Shown here: positions 1-7,393 of the stretch, one piece after another | How the letters are laid out: each line of letters starts with the position of its first letter | Position numbering within the stretch: the first letter of the stretch is position 1 | DNA from: Symbiobacteriaceae bacterium | GTDB taxonomy: Bacteria; Bacillota; JAAYKD01; WRDA01 | Direction: 5' to 3' | Assembly: GCA_009779515.1 (NCBI GenBank) | Contig: WREE01000048.1 | Coordinates: 1 to 12,501 of the forward strand | Length of the DNA stretch: 12,501 nt | Made by a program: the position numbers and the translations under genes | Notes under the pieces: generated by a model | Told to the model about the DNA's origin: nothing | Databases searched by the model: none | What the model saw: only the letters and a program-made list of their open reading frames with translations

Positions 1-184
1 CCCGACCGGCATCTGGCGCCAGTAACCCGGCAACAATGCGCAAAGTGGTGGTTTTGCCACAGCCGCTGGGACCCAACAAGGTAAGAAACTCCCCCCTGAA
101 GACTTCCAGAGAGAGACAGGGAAGAATGAGCTGGGTGCCAAAGCTCAGGGAGAGTTCCTGTAAAGATAAAACAACCTCCGGCAA
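1..184 (-). CDS. potA: PotA-like ABC transporter ATP-binding protein, N-terminal part (runs off the left edge)
   Basis: Cytoplasmic ATPase subunit of an ABC importer, probably of the spermidine/putrescine type. Only the first 61 codons are present. The reading frame shows a beta-strand start (VVLSLQELSLSFG), then GEFLTLLGPSGCGKTTTLR with the Walker A motif GPSGCGKTT at about residues 38-46, followed by IVAGLLAPDAGR. The GEFLTLLGPSGCGKTTTLR block is typical of PotA and related importer ATPases. The best start is TTG (182-184), with an AAGGGGGG ribosome binding site overlapping the stop of the lipoprotein gene just upstream; no ATG is available there. It is the last visible gene of a leftward galE-lipoprotein-ATPase group. 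It is the natural energy partner for PotBCD at 5661-8498, which lie on the other strand; that pairing is inferred. The ABC ATPase call is certain; the substrate class is less so. Confidence 0.85.
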   Translation of the reverse strand, partial: MPEVVLSLQELSLSFGTQLILPCLSLEVFRGEFLTLLGPSGCGKTTTLRIVAGLLAPDAGR

Positions 185-186
185 GC

Positions 187-663
187 CTACCCCCCCTTGA
201 AAGCATTATCAATGATGCCGACAGCCTTTTCCCTATTGTTACAGATAACCACCACCAGCCAGCGCCCCTCTTGCTTCACGGTTCGTTTTTGGATGCGGTC
301 GCTCTCCTGAGGAGCATAATCGCTATAGAGAGCGGCGCGGGCGGTATAATGCTCATTTAGGGTAGCCAGGAGGCGCTGTACCTGGTTACTGTTCTTAACC
401 TGAAGGATAAGGAGCTCATCAGCCAGGACTGCTTCCGCACTATGATAAATTTTAATATAAGCAAACTCTTCCTGTTGCAGAGCGGGATAAAAGCGGCTCA
501 GACGCTCGGGGGCAATCTCCAACATGGTTTCGCTGTAGAGGCTGTCCACCAGCTGCTTGGCCAGAGCATCGGCATCGATACTTTTTTCTTTCTGGCAGGC
601 GACAAGAGGAAACAGCAACACCAAGAGCAGAACTCCGCTCAGGCAGCGTTTAACCTTATTCAT
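187..663 (-). CDS. small DUF4358-type lipoprotein
   Basis: Predicted surface lipoprotein of 158 residues. It has a basic N-terminus (MNKVKRC), a hydrophobic stretch at residues 8-21 and a lipobox LVAC with the lipidated cysteine at residue 23. The remainder resembles the DUF4358 family of Firmicutes lipoproteins: an N-terminal 'ALAKQLVDSL' helix, a central segment ending 'IKIYHSAEAVLADELLILQV', and a late 'GRWLVVVICNN' strand. The function of the family is not known. An in-frame ATG lies two codons upstream (669), but only 3 nt from the AGGGGG ribosome binding site; the ATG at 663 has about 9 nt spacing and is preferred. It lies downstream of galE, 123 nt away, and is followed almost directly by the PotA-like ATPase, so it may be co-expressed with transport functions. 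The lipoprotein call is firm; the DUF assignment is from remembered family pattern. Confidence 0.82.
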   Translation of the reverse strand: MNKVKRCLSGVLLLVLLFPLVACQKEKSIDADALAKQLVDSLYSETMLEIAPERLSRFYPALQQEEFAYIKIYHSAEAVLADELLILQVKNSNQVQRLLATLNEHYTARAALYSDYAPQESDRIQKRTVKQEGRWLVVVICNNREKAVGIIDNAFKGG

Positions 664-786
664 GGCCATATACCCCCTTTTTTACTTATTAATTAGCTGA
701 AACCCCAGCTTTTTCCTGCTCTTTTTCTTAGCTGGGAAGGGGAAAGCTGCCTTAAAAATGCAGGGAATCTTAGCACTAGTGCCGAA

Positions 787-1833
787 CTAAGTAACAGAAC
801 TGATATTGACCTTCCCATACCCTTCGGGATTATTTTGTTGCCAACGCCAAGCATCGCGGCACATATCAACTATCTCCAGGGTAGCCTGCCACCCCAACAC
901 AGTGTTGGCTTTACGGCAGTCGGCATAACTTACCGGCACATCCCCGGGGCGTCGGGGAGCGAAAGCATAAGGGATAGGTATGCCGGTGGCTTCCTCAAAG
1001 GCCTTGAGCACTTGCAAAACACTGTAACCTTTACCGTTACCTAAATTGAAGGGATGGCAGCCGGTGTTGGTCGCCAGAAAGTCGAGAGCCGCCGTATGTC
1101 CTGCCACTAAGTCGCTGATATGAATATAGTCGCGAAGGCAGGTGCCGTCAGGAGTAGGGTAGTCGTTACCGGTTACATGAAAAATCTCTCTTGTGCCCAG
1201 GGCTACCTGAGTAATAAGGGGCATAATGTTCCTGGGAACACCCAAAGGGAACTCCCCCAACATGCCGCTGGGATGGGCTCCTATAGGGTTAAAATAGCGC
1301 AGCAGAGCAATACTCCAGGCAGGGTTGCTCATGCTTAAATCTTGGAGCAACCCTTCGCAAATAATTTTCGAGCGACCATAGGGGTTAGTGGCTTCGGCGC
1401 TGTTCACCGGATCTTCCTCGGTAAGAGGCATTTTTTCTGCCAAACCATAAACTGTAGCCGAGGAACTGTAGACCAGCCTGTGTACGCCGGCAGCGTCCAT
1501 CACCCGGCAAAGAGAAATGGTGCTCCCCACATTGTTGTCGTAATATGCTAAAGGATCGGCTACCGATTGCGCCACGGCTTTCAGGGCAGCAAAGTGCATG
1601 ACCGCCCAGACCGGGTGAGCGGCAAAGATTGCCGCCAGCTTATCCTCCTGACGCACATCTGTGTGGTAAAAGATAACCTGCTTCCCGCTAACCTTCTCGA
1701 TGGCAGCCACAACGCCCGGTTGAGCATTGCTTAGGTTATCGACAATAACCACCTGGTATCCTTGTTGCAACAAATGCACTGCTGTATGGCTGCCAATATA
1801 GCCTGCCCCTCCGGCAATTAATATAGTTTTCAT
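787..1833 (-). CDS. galE: UDP-glucose 4-epimerase GalE
   Basis: Cytoplasmic NAD-dependent epimerase that interconverts UDP-glucose and UDP-galactose (Leloir pathway and supply of galactosyl units for envelope glycans). The 348-residue length matches the family. Visible features are the Rossmann NAD-binding motif GGAGYIGSH (residues 8-16), VDNLSN (31-36), the DV pair (59-60), HFAALKAV (80-87), the catalytic serine region SSSATVYG (123-130), the YGRSK catalytic Tyr152/Lys156 pair, LRYFNPIGAHPSG, and the RDYIHISDLVAGH block of the substrate domain. The ATG start has an AAAGGGGA ribosome binding site about 10 nt upstream. It is divergent from the hydrolase gene at 1917 across an 83-bp gap that should hold both promoters, and is the first gene of the leftward group. 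Nothing is missing or broken. Confidence 0.97.
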   Translation of the reverse strand: MKTILIAGGAGYIGSHTAVHLLQQGYQVVIVDNLSNAQPGVVAAIEKVSGKQVIFYHTDVRQEDKLAAIFAAHPVWAVMHFAALKAVAQSVADPLAYYDNNVGSTISLCRVMDAAGVHRLVYSSSATVYGLAEKMPLTEEDPVNSAEATNPYGRSKIICEGLLQDLSMSNPAWSIALLRYFNPIGAHPSGMLGEFPLGVPRNIMPLITQVALGTREIFHVTGNDYPTPDGTCLRDYIHISDLVAGHTAALDFLATNTGCHPFNLGNGKGYSVLQVLKAFEEATGIPIPYAFAPRRPGDVPVSYADCRKANTVLGWQATLEIVDMCRDAWRWQQNNPEGYGKVNISSVT

Positions 1834-1916
1834 GATTTATTATCCCCTTTCCAAATGCTCCTTCTAAATTCTAGCTAAGCAAGACAATTACCTTTGAGAC
1901 AGGAGAGTGGGTTCGT

Positions 1917-3710
1917 GTGAAACGCCAAGTTGTTACCCTGGTTATCGTGTTCTCCCTGCTTTCTCCCCTGCTGGCACCCTTTCCTCAGGCAGGAGCTGCT
2001 ACTCCCCTGCCTGCCTTAACCCTTAAAGAACTGAGAGAGCCCCTGGTTCTCACCATCGGCTCCTTAAAGGTTACCCAGGGAGAAAAGGAGTTTCCGGAGC
2101 CACCTCTGGCACCTCAACTCATCGCCGGACGCACTATGCTCCCTTACCGCTACCTGGTGGAAATCCTCTTGGAAGGGAGCGTCTCCTGGAATGAGGCGAC
2201 CCGCTCCATTACCGCCACCGTTGCCGGCTATACGGTAGGTTTACAGGTAGGCGAAGCTGCTGTAGTTGTCGATGGCTTCCGGAGCAGCCTGGATACTGCC
2301 CCCCTTATCCAAAACGATCTTCTGCTAGTTCCTTTGCGAGCTTTCCAGGGAGTAGTGGAAGAAATCCGCTGGGATGATACCGCCCAGGCGATACACATTT
2401 TCCCTAAGCCGACCTCTCGCAGTATGACTTCAGCCTCTCCTGGTGAAACCTTAGCAGGGGCTTTTGTGCAATTGCTGCTGGAGGAGCAGTACGGAGCGGT
2501 AGAAGGCTTGTTAGACCTCCCCATGGCAGAATACTTTGCCTCCCTGGGAGGGACGGCGGCCTTTATGCGGATGCTTAAAGCTGTGTATGGTGAGCTGCAG
2601 GAAGTTTTAAGCAGCACCAGTCAGGGGACGCATGATGGCTACTTGCTGAACAGTGTCCTTTGTCAAACTGCGGGAGGCACGTTGAACCTTTTAATCGTCT
2701 TGTCTCAGGACGGTCTGGTGGCAGGTATTCAGGTGTTGCCTTCCACGGCTAGCGTGGAGGAGCCCTACCCGCCCCCTGACGGTTTTCAAGAGTTAGCTGT
2801 TACGGTGGATGCCGGCAGCGGTTACCCTTTACGAGGTCGTTTGCTGGTTCCCACAGCTCCGGATACCCTAGCCCCTCTGGTTATTCTGGTGCAAGGCTCA
2901 GGCGCTACCGATTACGATGAAACGGTTGGTGCCAACCGCGTCTTTGGGCAAATCGCTTATGGCTTGGCCCAGCGCGGTATTGCCTCACTGCGCTACGATA
3001 AACGTAACTTTGCCTACCCAGAAATCTCCGCCGACCCTGCCTTTTCCATCTACCAGGAGTATGTGGAAGACTTCCGGGCAGCCGCCCTTCTAGCGCAGGA
3101 AGCCCCGGGGGTAGATCGAGAGCAGGTTTATATTCTAGGTCATAGCTTGGGTGGGATGCTGGCTCCCCTGATGGCCAAGGAAAATGCCTTGGCAGGCATG
3201 ATCCTCTTCGCCGGCTCTCCCCGCTCTTTGATGGATATCTTAGACGACCAACAAGAGGCTTTGCTGGATTTTTACGCCACCCACCAAATGACCGATATGG
3301 CGGCAAGCTACCGGGAAATGCAGCAGTTTTGGCGCCGGGAGCGAGCAGAGCTCGCCACCATGACTGCCGCCGAAGCTCGGGCAGCAGGCACTGTTTACGG
3401 CATGAGCGCCTACTACGTTTATAGCTTGGAACCAAACAACGCTCTAAAGGATATTCAAGAATTGGCTCTCCCCACCCTTATTCTGCAAGGCGGAGCCGAT
3501 TGGCAAGTTTATGCCGACCAAGACTATGCTCTTTACCGGGAGGCTCTGGCTGATAAAAGCTATGTCACTTTCAGGCTTTACCCTGGGCTAAACCACCTTT
3601 TCATGCCCTCGGTGGCCACGAATATTATCGATGCCATGGAGGAGTACCAAACTCAAGGAGCTATTCCCGGAACAGTTTTCGACGATATGGCCACTTGGAT
3701 TTTGCAATAA
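1917..3710 (+). CDS. secreted alpha/beta hydrolase with N-terminal copper-amine-oxidase-N domain
   Basis: A 597-residue exported protein. Signal peptide at residues 1-27 (MKRQVV..., hydrophobic core, then FPQAGAA). Residues about 45-163 look like a copper amine oxidase N-terminal-like domain, a cell-surface module common in Firmicutes: 'GRTMLPYRYLVEILLEGSVSWNEATRSITA' and 'LLLVPLRAFQGVVEEIRWDDTAQAIHIF'. Residues about 175-275 look like a DUF3887-type domain ('FVQLLLEEQYGAVEGLLD'). Residues about 290-597 are an alpha/beta hydrolase: VILVQGSGATDYDE (oxyanion region), GHSLGG with nucleophile Ser410, acid Asp528 in GGADWQV, and His560 in LNHLF, so the triad is complete. It is probably an esterase or acylhydrolase acting outside the membrane; the substrate is unknown. 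The start is GTG at 1917 with AGGAG 11 nt upstream. The stop lies 11 nt before the gyrB start, so the two genes are probably co-transcribed. Confidence 0.9.
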   Translation: MKRQVVTLVIVFSLLSPLLAPFPQAGAATPLPALTLKELREPLVLTIGSLKVTQGEKEFPEPPLAPQLIAGRTMLPYRYLVEILLEGSVSWNEATRSITATVAGYTVGLQVGEAAVVVDGFRSSLDTAPLIQNDLLLVPLRAFQGVVEEIRWDDTAQAIHIFPKPTSRSMTSASPGETLAGAFVQLLLEEQYGAVEGLLDLPMAEYFASLGGTAAFMRMLKAVYGELQEVLSSTSQGTHDGYLLNSVLCQTAGGTLNLLIVLSQDGLVAGIQVLPSTASVEEPYPPPDGFQELAVTVDAGSGYPLRGRLLVPTAPDTLAPLVILVQGSGATDYDETVGANRVFGQIAYGLAQRGIASLRYDKRNFAYPEISADPAFSIYQEYVEDFRAAALLAQEAPGVDREQVYILGHSLGGMLAPLMAKENALAGMILFAGSPRSLMDILDDQQEALLDFYATHQMTDMAASYREMQQFWRRERAELATMTAAEARAAGTVYGMSAYYVYSLEPNNALKDIQELALPTLILQGGADWQVYADQDYALYREALADKSYVTFRLYPGLNHLFMPSVATNIIDAMEEYQTQGAIPGTVFDDMATWILQ

Positions 3711-3721
3711 GGAGTAAAGCA

Positions 3722-5668
3722 ATGGCTAAGCAGAGTAACGAAAGTTTAGAACAAGAGATTGAAAAGTACGGTGCGGAACGCATTGAAATCCTGGAGGGGC
3801 TGGATCCGGTGCGGAAACGCCCAGGCATGTATATCGGCACCACCAGCTCCCGGGGGCTCCATCATCTTCTGACCGAAATTGTCGATAACGCCATCGACGA
3901 AGCCCTAATGGGTGTCTGCGACCATATTGTAGTCACTATCCACCCCGATAATTCCATCACTGTGGAGGATAACGGGCGGGGCATGCCGGTAGACTTGCAC
4001 CCTAAACTGGGTATTCCGGCAGTGGAGGTTATTTTTACGGTTCTCCACGCCGGAGGAAAGTTTGGCGGTGGCACTTATAAAGTAGCCGGCGGCTTGCACG
4101 GAGTAGGAGCCTCGGTGGTCAACGCTCTTTCCGAGTGGCTACGGGTGCAGGTAAAGCGGGAAGGGCATCTCTACGAAATGTCCTTTATTAAAGGAGAGCG
4201 CCACCAGGAGCTGAGGGTGGTTGACCAAATTCCCCCCGAAGAGCATGGCACCATCGTCTCCTTCAAACCCGACCCCTCCGTCTTCGAAGAGCTTATCTTC
4301 GATGAATATTTAATCACCACCCGACTTCGGGAGCAAGCTTTCCTTAACAAGGGGCTGCATATCGAGTTTTATGATCAACGCGCTATGCCCACCACCCACC
4401 AATCCTTCCGCTACCAAGGGGGGATTGTCGAGTTTGTCCAGTTTCTCAACCGGGTGGAAGAAGGCAAGGAGAAAGATGCCTTGCATGAACCTTTCTATCT
4501 GGAAAAGAGTAAAGATGACGTCGAAGTAGAAATTGCCTGGCAGTATACCAGTCGTTATCAGGAAAATTTATACTCCTACGCCAACAATATTCACACTCAG
4601 GAGGGAGGAAGCCACGAGCTAGGCTTTAAGGTGGCTCTTACCCGCACCGTTAACGATTACGCCCGACGTTTCAAAATACTTAAAGATAACGACGATAGCC
4701 TTTCCGGAGACGATATCCGGGAGGGGTTGACGGTAGTTTTGTCCGTGCGCTTACCCGAGCCTCAGTTTGAAGGGCAGACGAAAACTAAGCTGGGGAATCC
4801 CGAAGTGCGCGGTATCGTGGAGACGCTCACCAGCGAGGAGGTGGGGGTCTATCTGGAGGAAAACCCGGCTGTGGCTAAACGGATTGTGGAAAAAGCAGTA
4901 CAGTCAGCCCGCGCCAGGGAAGCTGCCCGCAAAGCCCGGGAGATTGCCCGCCGTGGCAGCGCTTTGGATATTTCGGCTCTGCCGGGGAAACTGGCAGATT
5001 GTTCCTCCCGCGACCCGGCTCTTGCAGAAATATATTTAGTGGAAGGAGATTCCGCCGGGGGCACCGTCAAATCCGGTCGCGACCGCCGTTTCCAGGCGGT
5101 ACTTCCTTTGCGGGGTAAGATCCTCAACGTCGAAAAATCCCGTTTGGATAAAATTTTAGGTCACGAGGAGATTCGCGCCCTGATTACCGCCATGGGGACA
5201 GGAATCAGCGGTAACTTCGATTTGGAAAAGGCGCGTTACCATAAAGTGGTCATCATGACCGATGCCGATGTGGATGGCAGCCATATACGCACCCTACTTC
5301 TCACTTTTTTTTACCGTTATATGCAACCCCTTATTGAAGCCGGGTATATCTATATTGCCCAACCACCCCTGTATAAAATAGTTAAGGGACGAGCCACCCA
5401 CTACGCCTATAGCGATGCCGAACGCGACCGCATCCTGAAACAAATTGGCGGCAGCAACAATGTGCAGCGCTACAAAGGGTTAGGGGAGATGAATGCCTCC
5501 CAGCTCTGGGAGACTACCATGGATCCGGAGCGGCGCACCTTCATGCGGGTGGGGGTTGAAGATGCCAGCTATGCCGAGGAGATTTTCAACACCTTAATGG
5601 GGGAAAAAGTGGAACCTAGGCGCAACTTTATCCTACGCCACTCCAAGGAAGCCCGGCTGGATGTCTAG
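3722..5668 (+). CDS. gyrB: DNA gyrase / type II topoisomerase subunit B (GyrB-type)
   Basis: ATPase and strand-passage subunit of a type IIA topoisomerase, 648 residues, in the normal length range for Gram-positive GyrB. GHKL ATPase motifs: EIVDNAIDEA with catalytic Glu52, DNGRGMP (83-89), YKVAGGLHGVGASVVNALS (119-137). Transducer: QTKTKLGN (352-359). TOPRIM: EGDSAGG (441-447), PLRGKILNVEKSR, IMTDADVDGSHIRTLLLTFFYR (511-532), RYKGLGEMN (583-591). The TOPRIM wording (ILNVEKSRLDKILG, ADVDGSHIR) fits GyrB better than ParE. The ATG at 3722 is preferred because ATAAGGAG lies 7 nt upstream; the frame is also open 9 codons further. Oddities: no gyrA, recF or dnaN neighbour; EGDSAGG is followed by TVKSGRDRR where SAKQGRDRR is usual, and the usual YKVSGG serine is alanine. 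It may be a second, non-oriC copy. The potB start overlaps its stop. Confidence 0.93.
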   Translation: MAKQSNESLEQEIEKYGAERIEILEGLDPVRKRPGMYIGTTSSRGLHHLLTEIVDNAIDEALMGVCDHIVVTIHPDNSITVEDNGRGMPVDLHPKLGIPAVEVIFTVLHAGGKFGGGTYKVAGGLHGVGASVVNALSEWLRVQVKREGHLYEMSFIKGERHQELRVVDQIPPEEHGTIVSFKPDPSVFEELIFDEYLITTRLREQAFLNKGLHIEFYDQRAMPTTHQSFRYQGGIVEFVQFLNRVEEGKEKDALHEPFYLEKSKDDVEVEIAWQYTSRYQENLYSYANNIHTQEGGSHELGFKVALTRTVNDYARRFKILKDNDDSLSGDDIREGLTVVLSVRLPEPQFEGQTKTKLGNPEVRGIVETLTSEEVGVYLEENPAVAKRIVEKAVQSARAREAARKAREIARRGSALDISALPGKLADCSSRDPALAEIYLVEGDSAGGTVKSGRDRRFQAVLPLRGKILNVEKSRLDKILGHEEIRALITAMGTGISGNFDLEKARYHKVVIMTDADVDGSHIRTLLLTFFYRYMQPLIEAGYIYIAQPPLYKIVKGRATHYAYSDAERDRILKQIGGSNNVQRYKGLGEMNASQLWETTMDPERRTFMRVGVEDASYAEEIFNTLMGEKVEPRRNFILRHSKEARLDV

Positions 5669-6536
5669 GAAGTCCAAGCTGCTGGGACGACCGAGCTTTT
5701 ACCTCTCCCCTGCCTTGTGGCCTCTCATTATCTCCGTAGCGCTTTTTATCGTCCTCCCTATCATCTATATCGTCAACCTTAGCTTCCTGCAGCGAGGCGC
5801 TACCTGGGGGGTAACCGACGTTCATACTTTGGAGGCTTACCGCAAACTGGCAGACCCCACCTATTTCGCTATTTTCGCCAACTCCCTGAGGATTGCCACC
5901 CTCACCACCCTCGCCTGCTTAGTCTTAGGCTACCCCTTTGCCTATACCACGGCTAGCCTACCTCCAGGACGCCGCCAACTGGTTTTGCTCCTCCTACTTG
6001 CCCCTTTTTGGCTCAACTCCCTTATCCGCCTTAACGGCTGGATCCTATTTTTACGTTACGATGGAGTTTTAAACAACCTCCTCCTCAAACTGGGGGTTAT
6101 CCGAGAGCCTCTGCGCCTGCTCCATAATCAGGGAGCTATCCTTTTGGGCATGGTTTATGGGCTTATCTCCTTTATGATCCTGGCTATTTATAACTCCGTA
6201 GAAAAGCTAGACCGTTCTCTCCTGGAAGCAGCCCGAGACCTGGGCGCCTCCCCCTTAAGAGCCTTTCTCACCGTAACCCTACCTTTAACCTTACCGGGCA
6301 TTATCGCCGGTTCTATCTTAGTCTTCGTCCCTTCCATCGGGCTTTTCTTCATCTCCGACCTTTTAGGGGGAGGTAAAGATATGCTCTTAGGAAACCTTAT
6401 TGCCACCCAGCTGCTCTCGGCGCGTAACTGGCCTTTTGGCGCCGTTCTGTCCGTAGTCATGCTGCTTATCACTGTACTGCTTATCCGCTTATACCGCGTC
6501 TTTTCCGGCGGGAAGAGCATCGGTGAGATGCTATAA
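5661..6536 (+). CDS. potB: spermidine/putrescine-type ABC permease PotB
   Basis: Inner-membrane permease subunit (291 residues) of a polyamine-type ABC importer. About six hydrophobic helices are visible, at roughly residues 16-40, 70-95, 106-130, 157-178, 210-233 and 258-278. The cytoplasmic EAA loop that contacts the ATPase is clear: EAARDLGASPLRAF followed by TLPLTLPGI (residues 189-213). The pairing with a second permease and a PotD-like binding protein downstream supports the Pot family. The ATG at 5661 lies inside the end of gyrB (GATGTCTAG), giving an 8-nt overlap, with AAGGA about 11 nt upstream. This suggests translational coupling to gyrB. The gene is intact; only the substrate is uncertain. 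Confidence 0.93.
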   Translation: MSRKSKLLGRPSFYLSPALWPLIISVALFIVLPIIYIVNLSFLQRGATWGVTDVHTLEAYRKLADPTYFAIFANSLRIATLTTLACLVLGYPFAYTTASLPPGRRQLVLLLLLAPFWLNSLIRLNGWILFLRYDGVLNNLLLKLGVIREPLRLLHNQGAILLGMVYGLISFMILAIYNSVEKLDRSLLEAARDLGASPLRAFLTVTLPLTLPGIIAGSILVFVPSIGLFFISDLLGGGKDMLLGNLIATQLLSARNWPFGAVLSVVMLLITVLLIRLYRVFSGGKSIGEML

Positions 6537-6553
6537 GGAGGTGAGGGCAGCTT

Positions 6554-7393
6554 ATGCGCTCGAATTTAGGCCGCCTCTTGCGTCAGAGTACCCCTATCAC
6601 CTCCAGCCGCTGGTTACGCCTCAGCAGCCGTTTCTATGTAGCCCTGTTGCTCTTGCTTACCTACCTGCCAGTCATCATTGTAGTCGCCTACTCCTTTAAT
6701 GAAGGGCGCTACGGCGTCTGGCGCGGTTTCACCACCCAGTGGTATACCCGTCTCCTGACTAACCGCTCTATCCGAGCTAACCTAATGAACAGTCTGAAGG
6801 TCGCCTTTGCCAGCTGCGGTATCGCTATCGTCATCGGCACTGCCGGAGCCGTAGGTATGACTCGTTCGCACTTTTGGGGGAAAGATTTGCTGGAAAACCT
6901 GGCTATCGCCCCGTTAATGCTCCCGGAGATTATCTTAGGCATGGCTTATCTCACCCTCTTTACTGCCATGAAGGTCACCTTTGGTATGGGAACCCTCATC
7001 ATCGCCCACTCCACCTTTTGCATCCCTTATATCTATTTAAACGTGCAAAGCCGCCTAGCAGGGATGGATCCCAACTTGGTGGAGGCAGCCCGCGACTTGG
7101 GTGCCTCCCCGGGGCGCGCCTTTCGCGATATCACCCTCCCCCTTATTACCCCCTCTATCTTTTCCGGCGCCATTCTCGCCTTCGCCATGTCTATGGACGA
7201 TGTGGTTATCAGCTTCTTTGTCAAAGGAGTTACCAGCGATACCCTGCCCATTCGTATATATTCCCTCTCCAAGGTAGGGATTACCCCGGAGGTCTACGCC
7301 CTCTGCGCCTTGATGCTAGTCGTCATCATTATGGCTATTGCCTTGTTCTATACAATTCGTAAAATAACACAAAGGAGGACCTTCCATGCGTAA
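6554..7393 (+). CDS. potC: spermidine/putrescine-type ABC permease PotC
   Basis: Second inner-membrane permease subunit, 279 residues, forming a heterodimer with PotB in known Pot systems. Family marks are a first helix 'LLLLLTYLPVIIVVAYSFNEGRYG' (about 31-54), the segment 'NSLKVAFASCGIAIVIGTAGAVGMTR', 'APLMLPEIILGMAYLTLF', and the EAA loop EAARDLGASPGRAF with TLPLITPSI (177-202). The C-terminal 'AFAMSMDDVVISFF' is characteristic of PotC. The start is supported by a near-perfect AAGGAGGTGA site 8 nt upstream. It begins 17 nt after potB ends, and its own stop overlaps the potD start by 8 nt (ATGCGTAA), so translation of the three genes is probably linked. Confidence 0.94.
   Translation: MRSNLGRLLRQSTPITSSRWLRLSSRFYVALLLLLTYLPVIIVVAYSFNEGRYGVWRGFTTQWYTRLLTNRSIRANLMNSLKVAFASCGIAIVIGTAGAVGMTRSHFWGKDLLENLAIAPLMLPEIILGMAYLTLFTAMKVTFGMGTLIIAHSTFCIPYIYLNVQSRLAGMDPNLVEAARDLGASPGRAFRDITLPLITPSIFSGAILAFAMSMDDVVISFFVKGVTSDTLPIRIYSLSKVGITPEVYALCALMLVVIIMAIALFYTIRKITQRRTFHA

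Noticed and set aside
704..736. Inverted repeat CCCAGCT...AGCTGGG between galE and the lipoprotein gene
   Set aside because: Only 7 bp with a 19-nt loop and no clear T-run in either direction; too weak to call a terminator.
773..782. 10-bp palindrome GCACTAGTGC just after the galE stop
   Set aside because: A single short palindrome without a second site or promoter context is expected by chance often enough.
1834..1916. Possible -35/-10 pairs between galE and the hydrolase gene
   Set aside because: The divergent gap must hold promoters, but no hexamer pair with correct spacing stands out on either strand.
2905..3435. 176-codon open frame on the minus strand inside the hydrolase gene
   Set aside because: It runs antisense to the well-supported hydrolase domain, has an Arg/Pro/Ser-rich random composition and no recognisable motif.
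6874..7362. 162-codon open frame on the plus strand inside potC
   Set aside because: It overlaps potC in another frame, has Pro/His/Arg-rich composition and no ribosome binding site; potC has clear family motifs.
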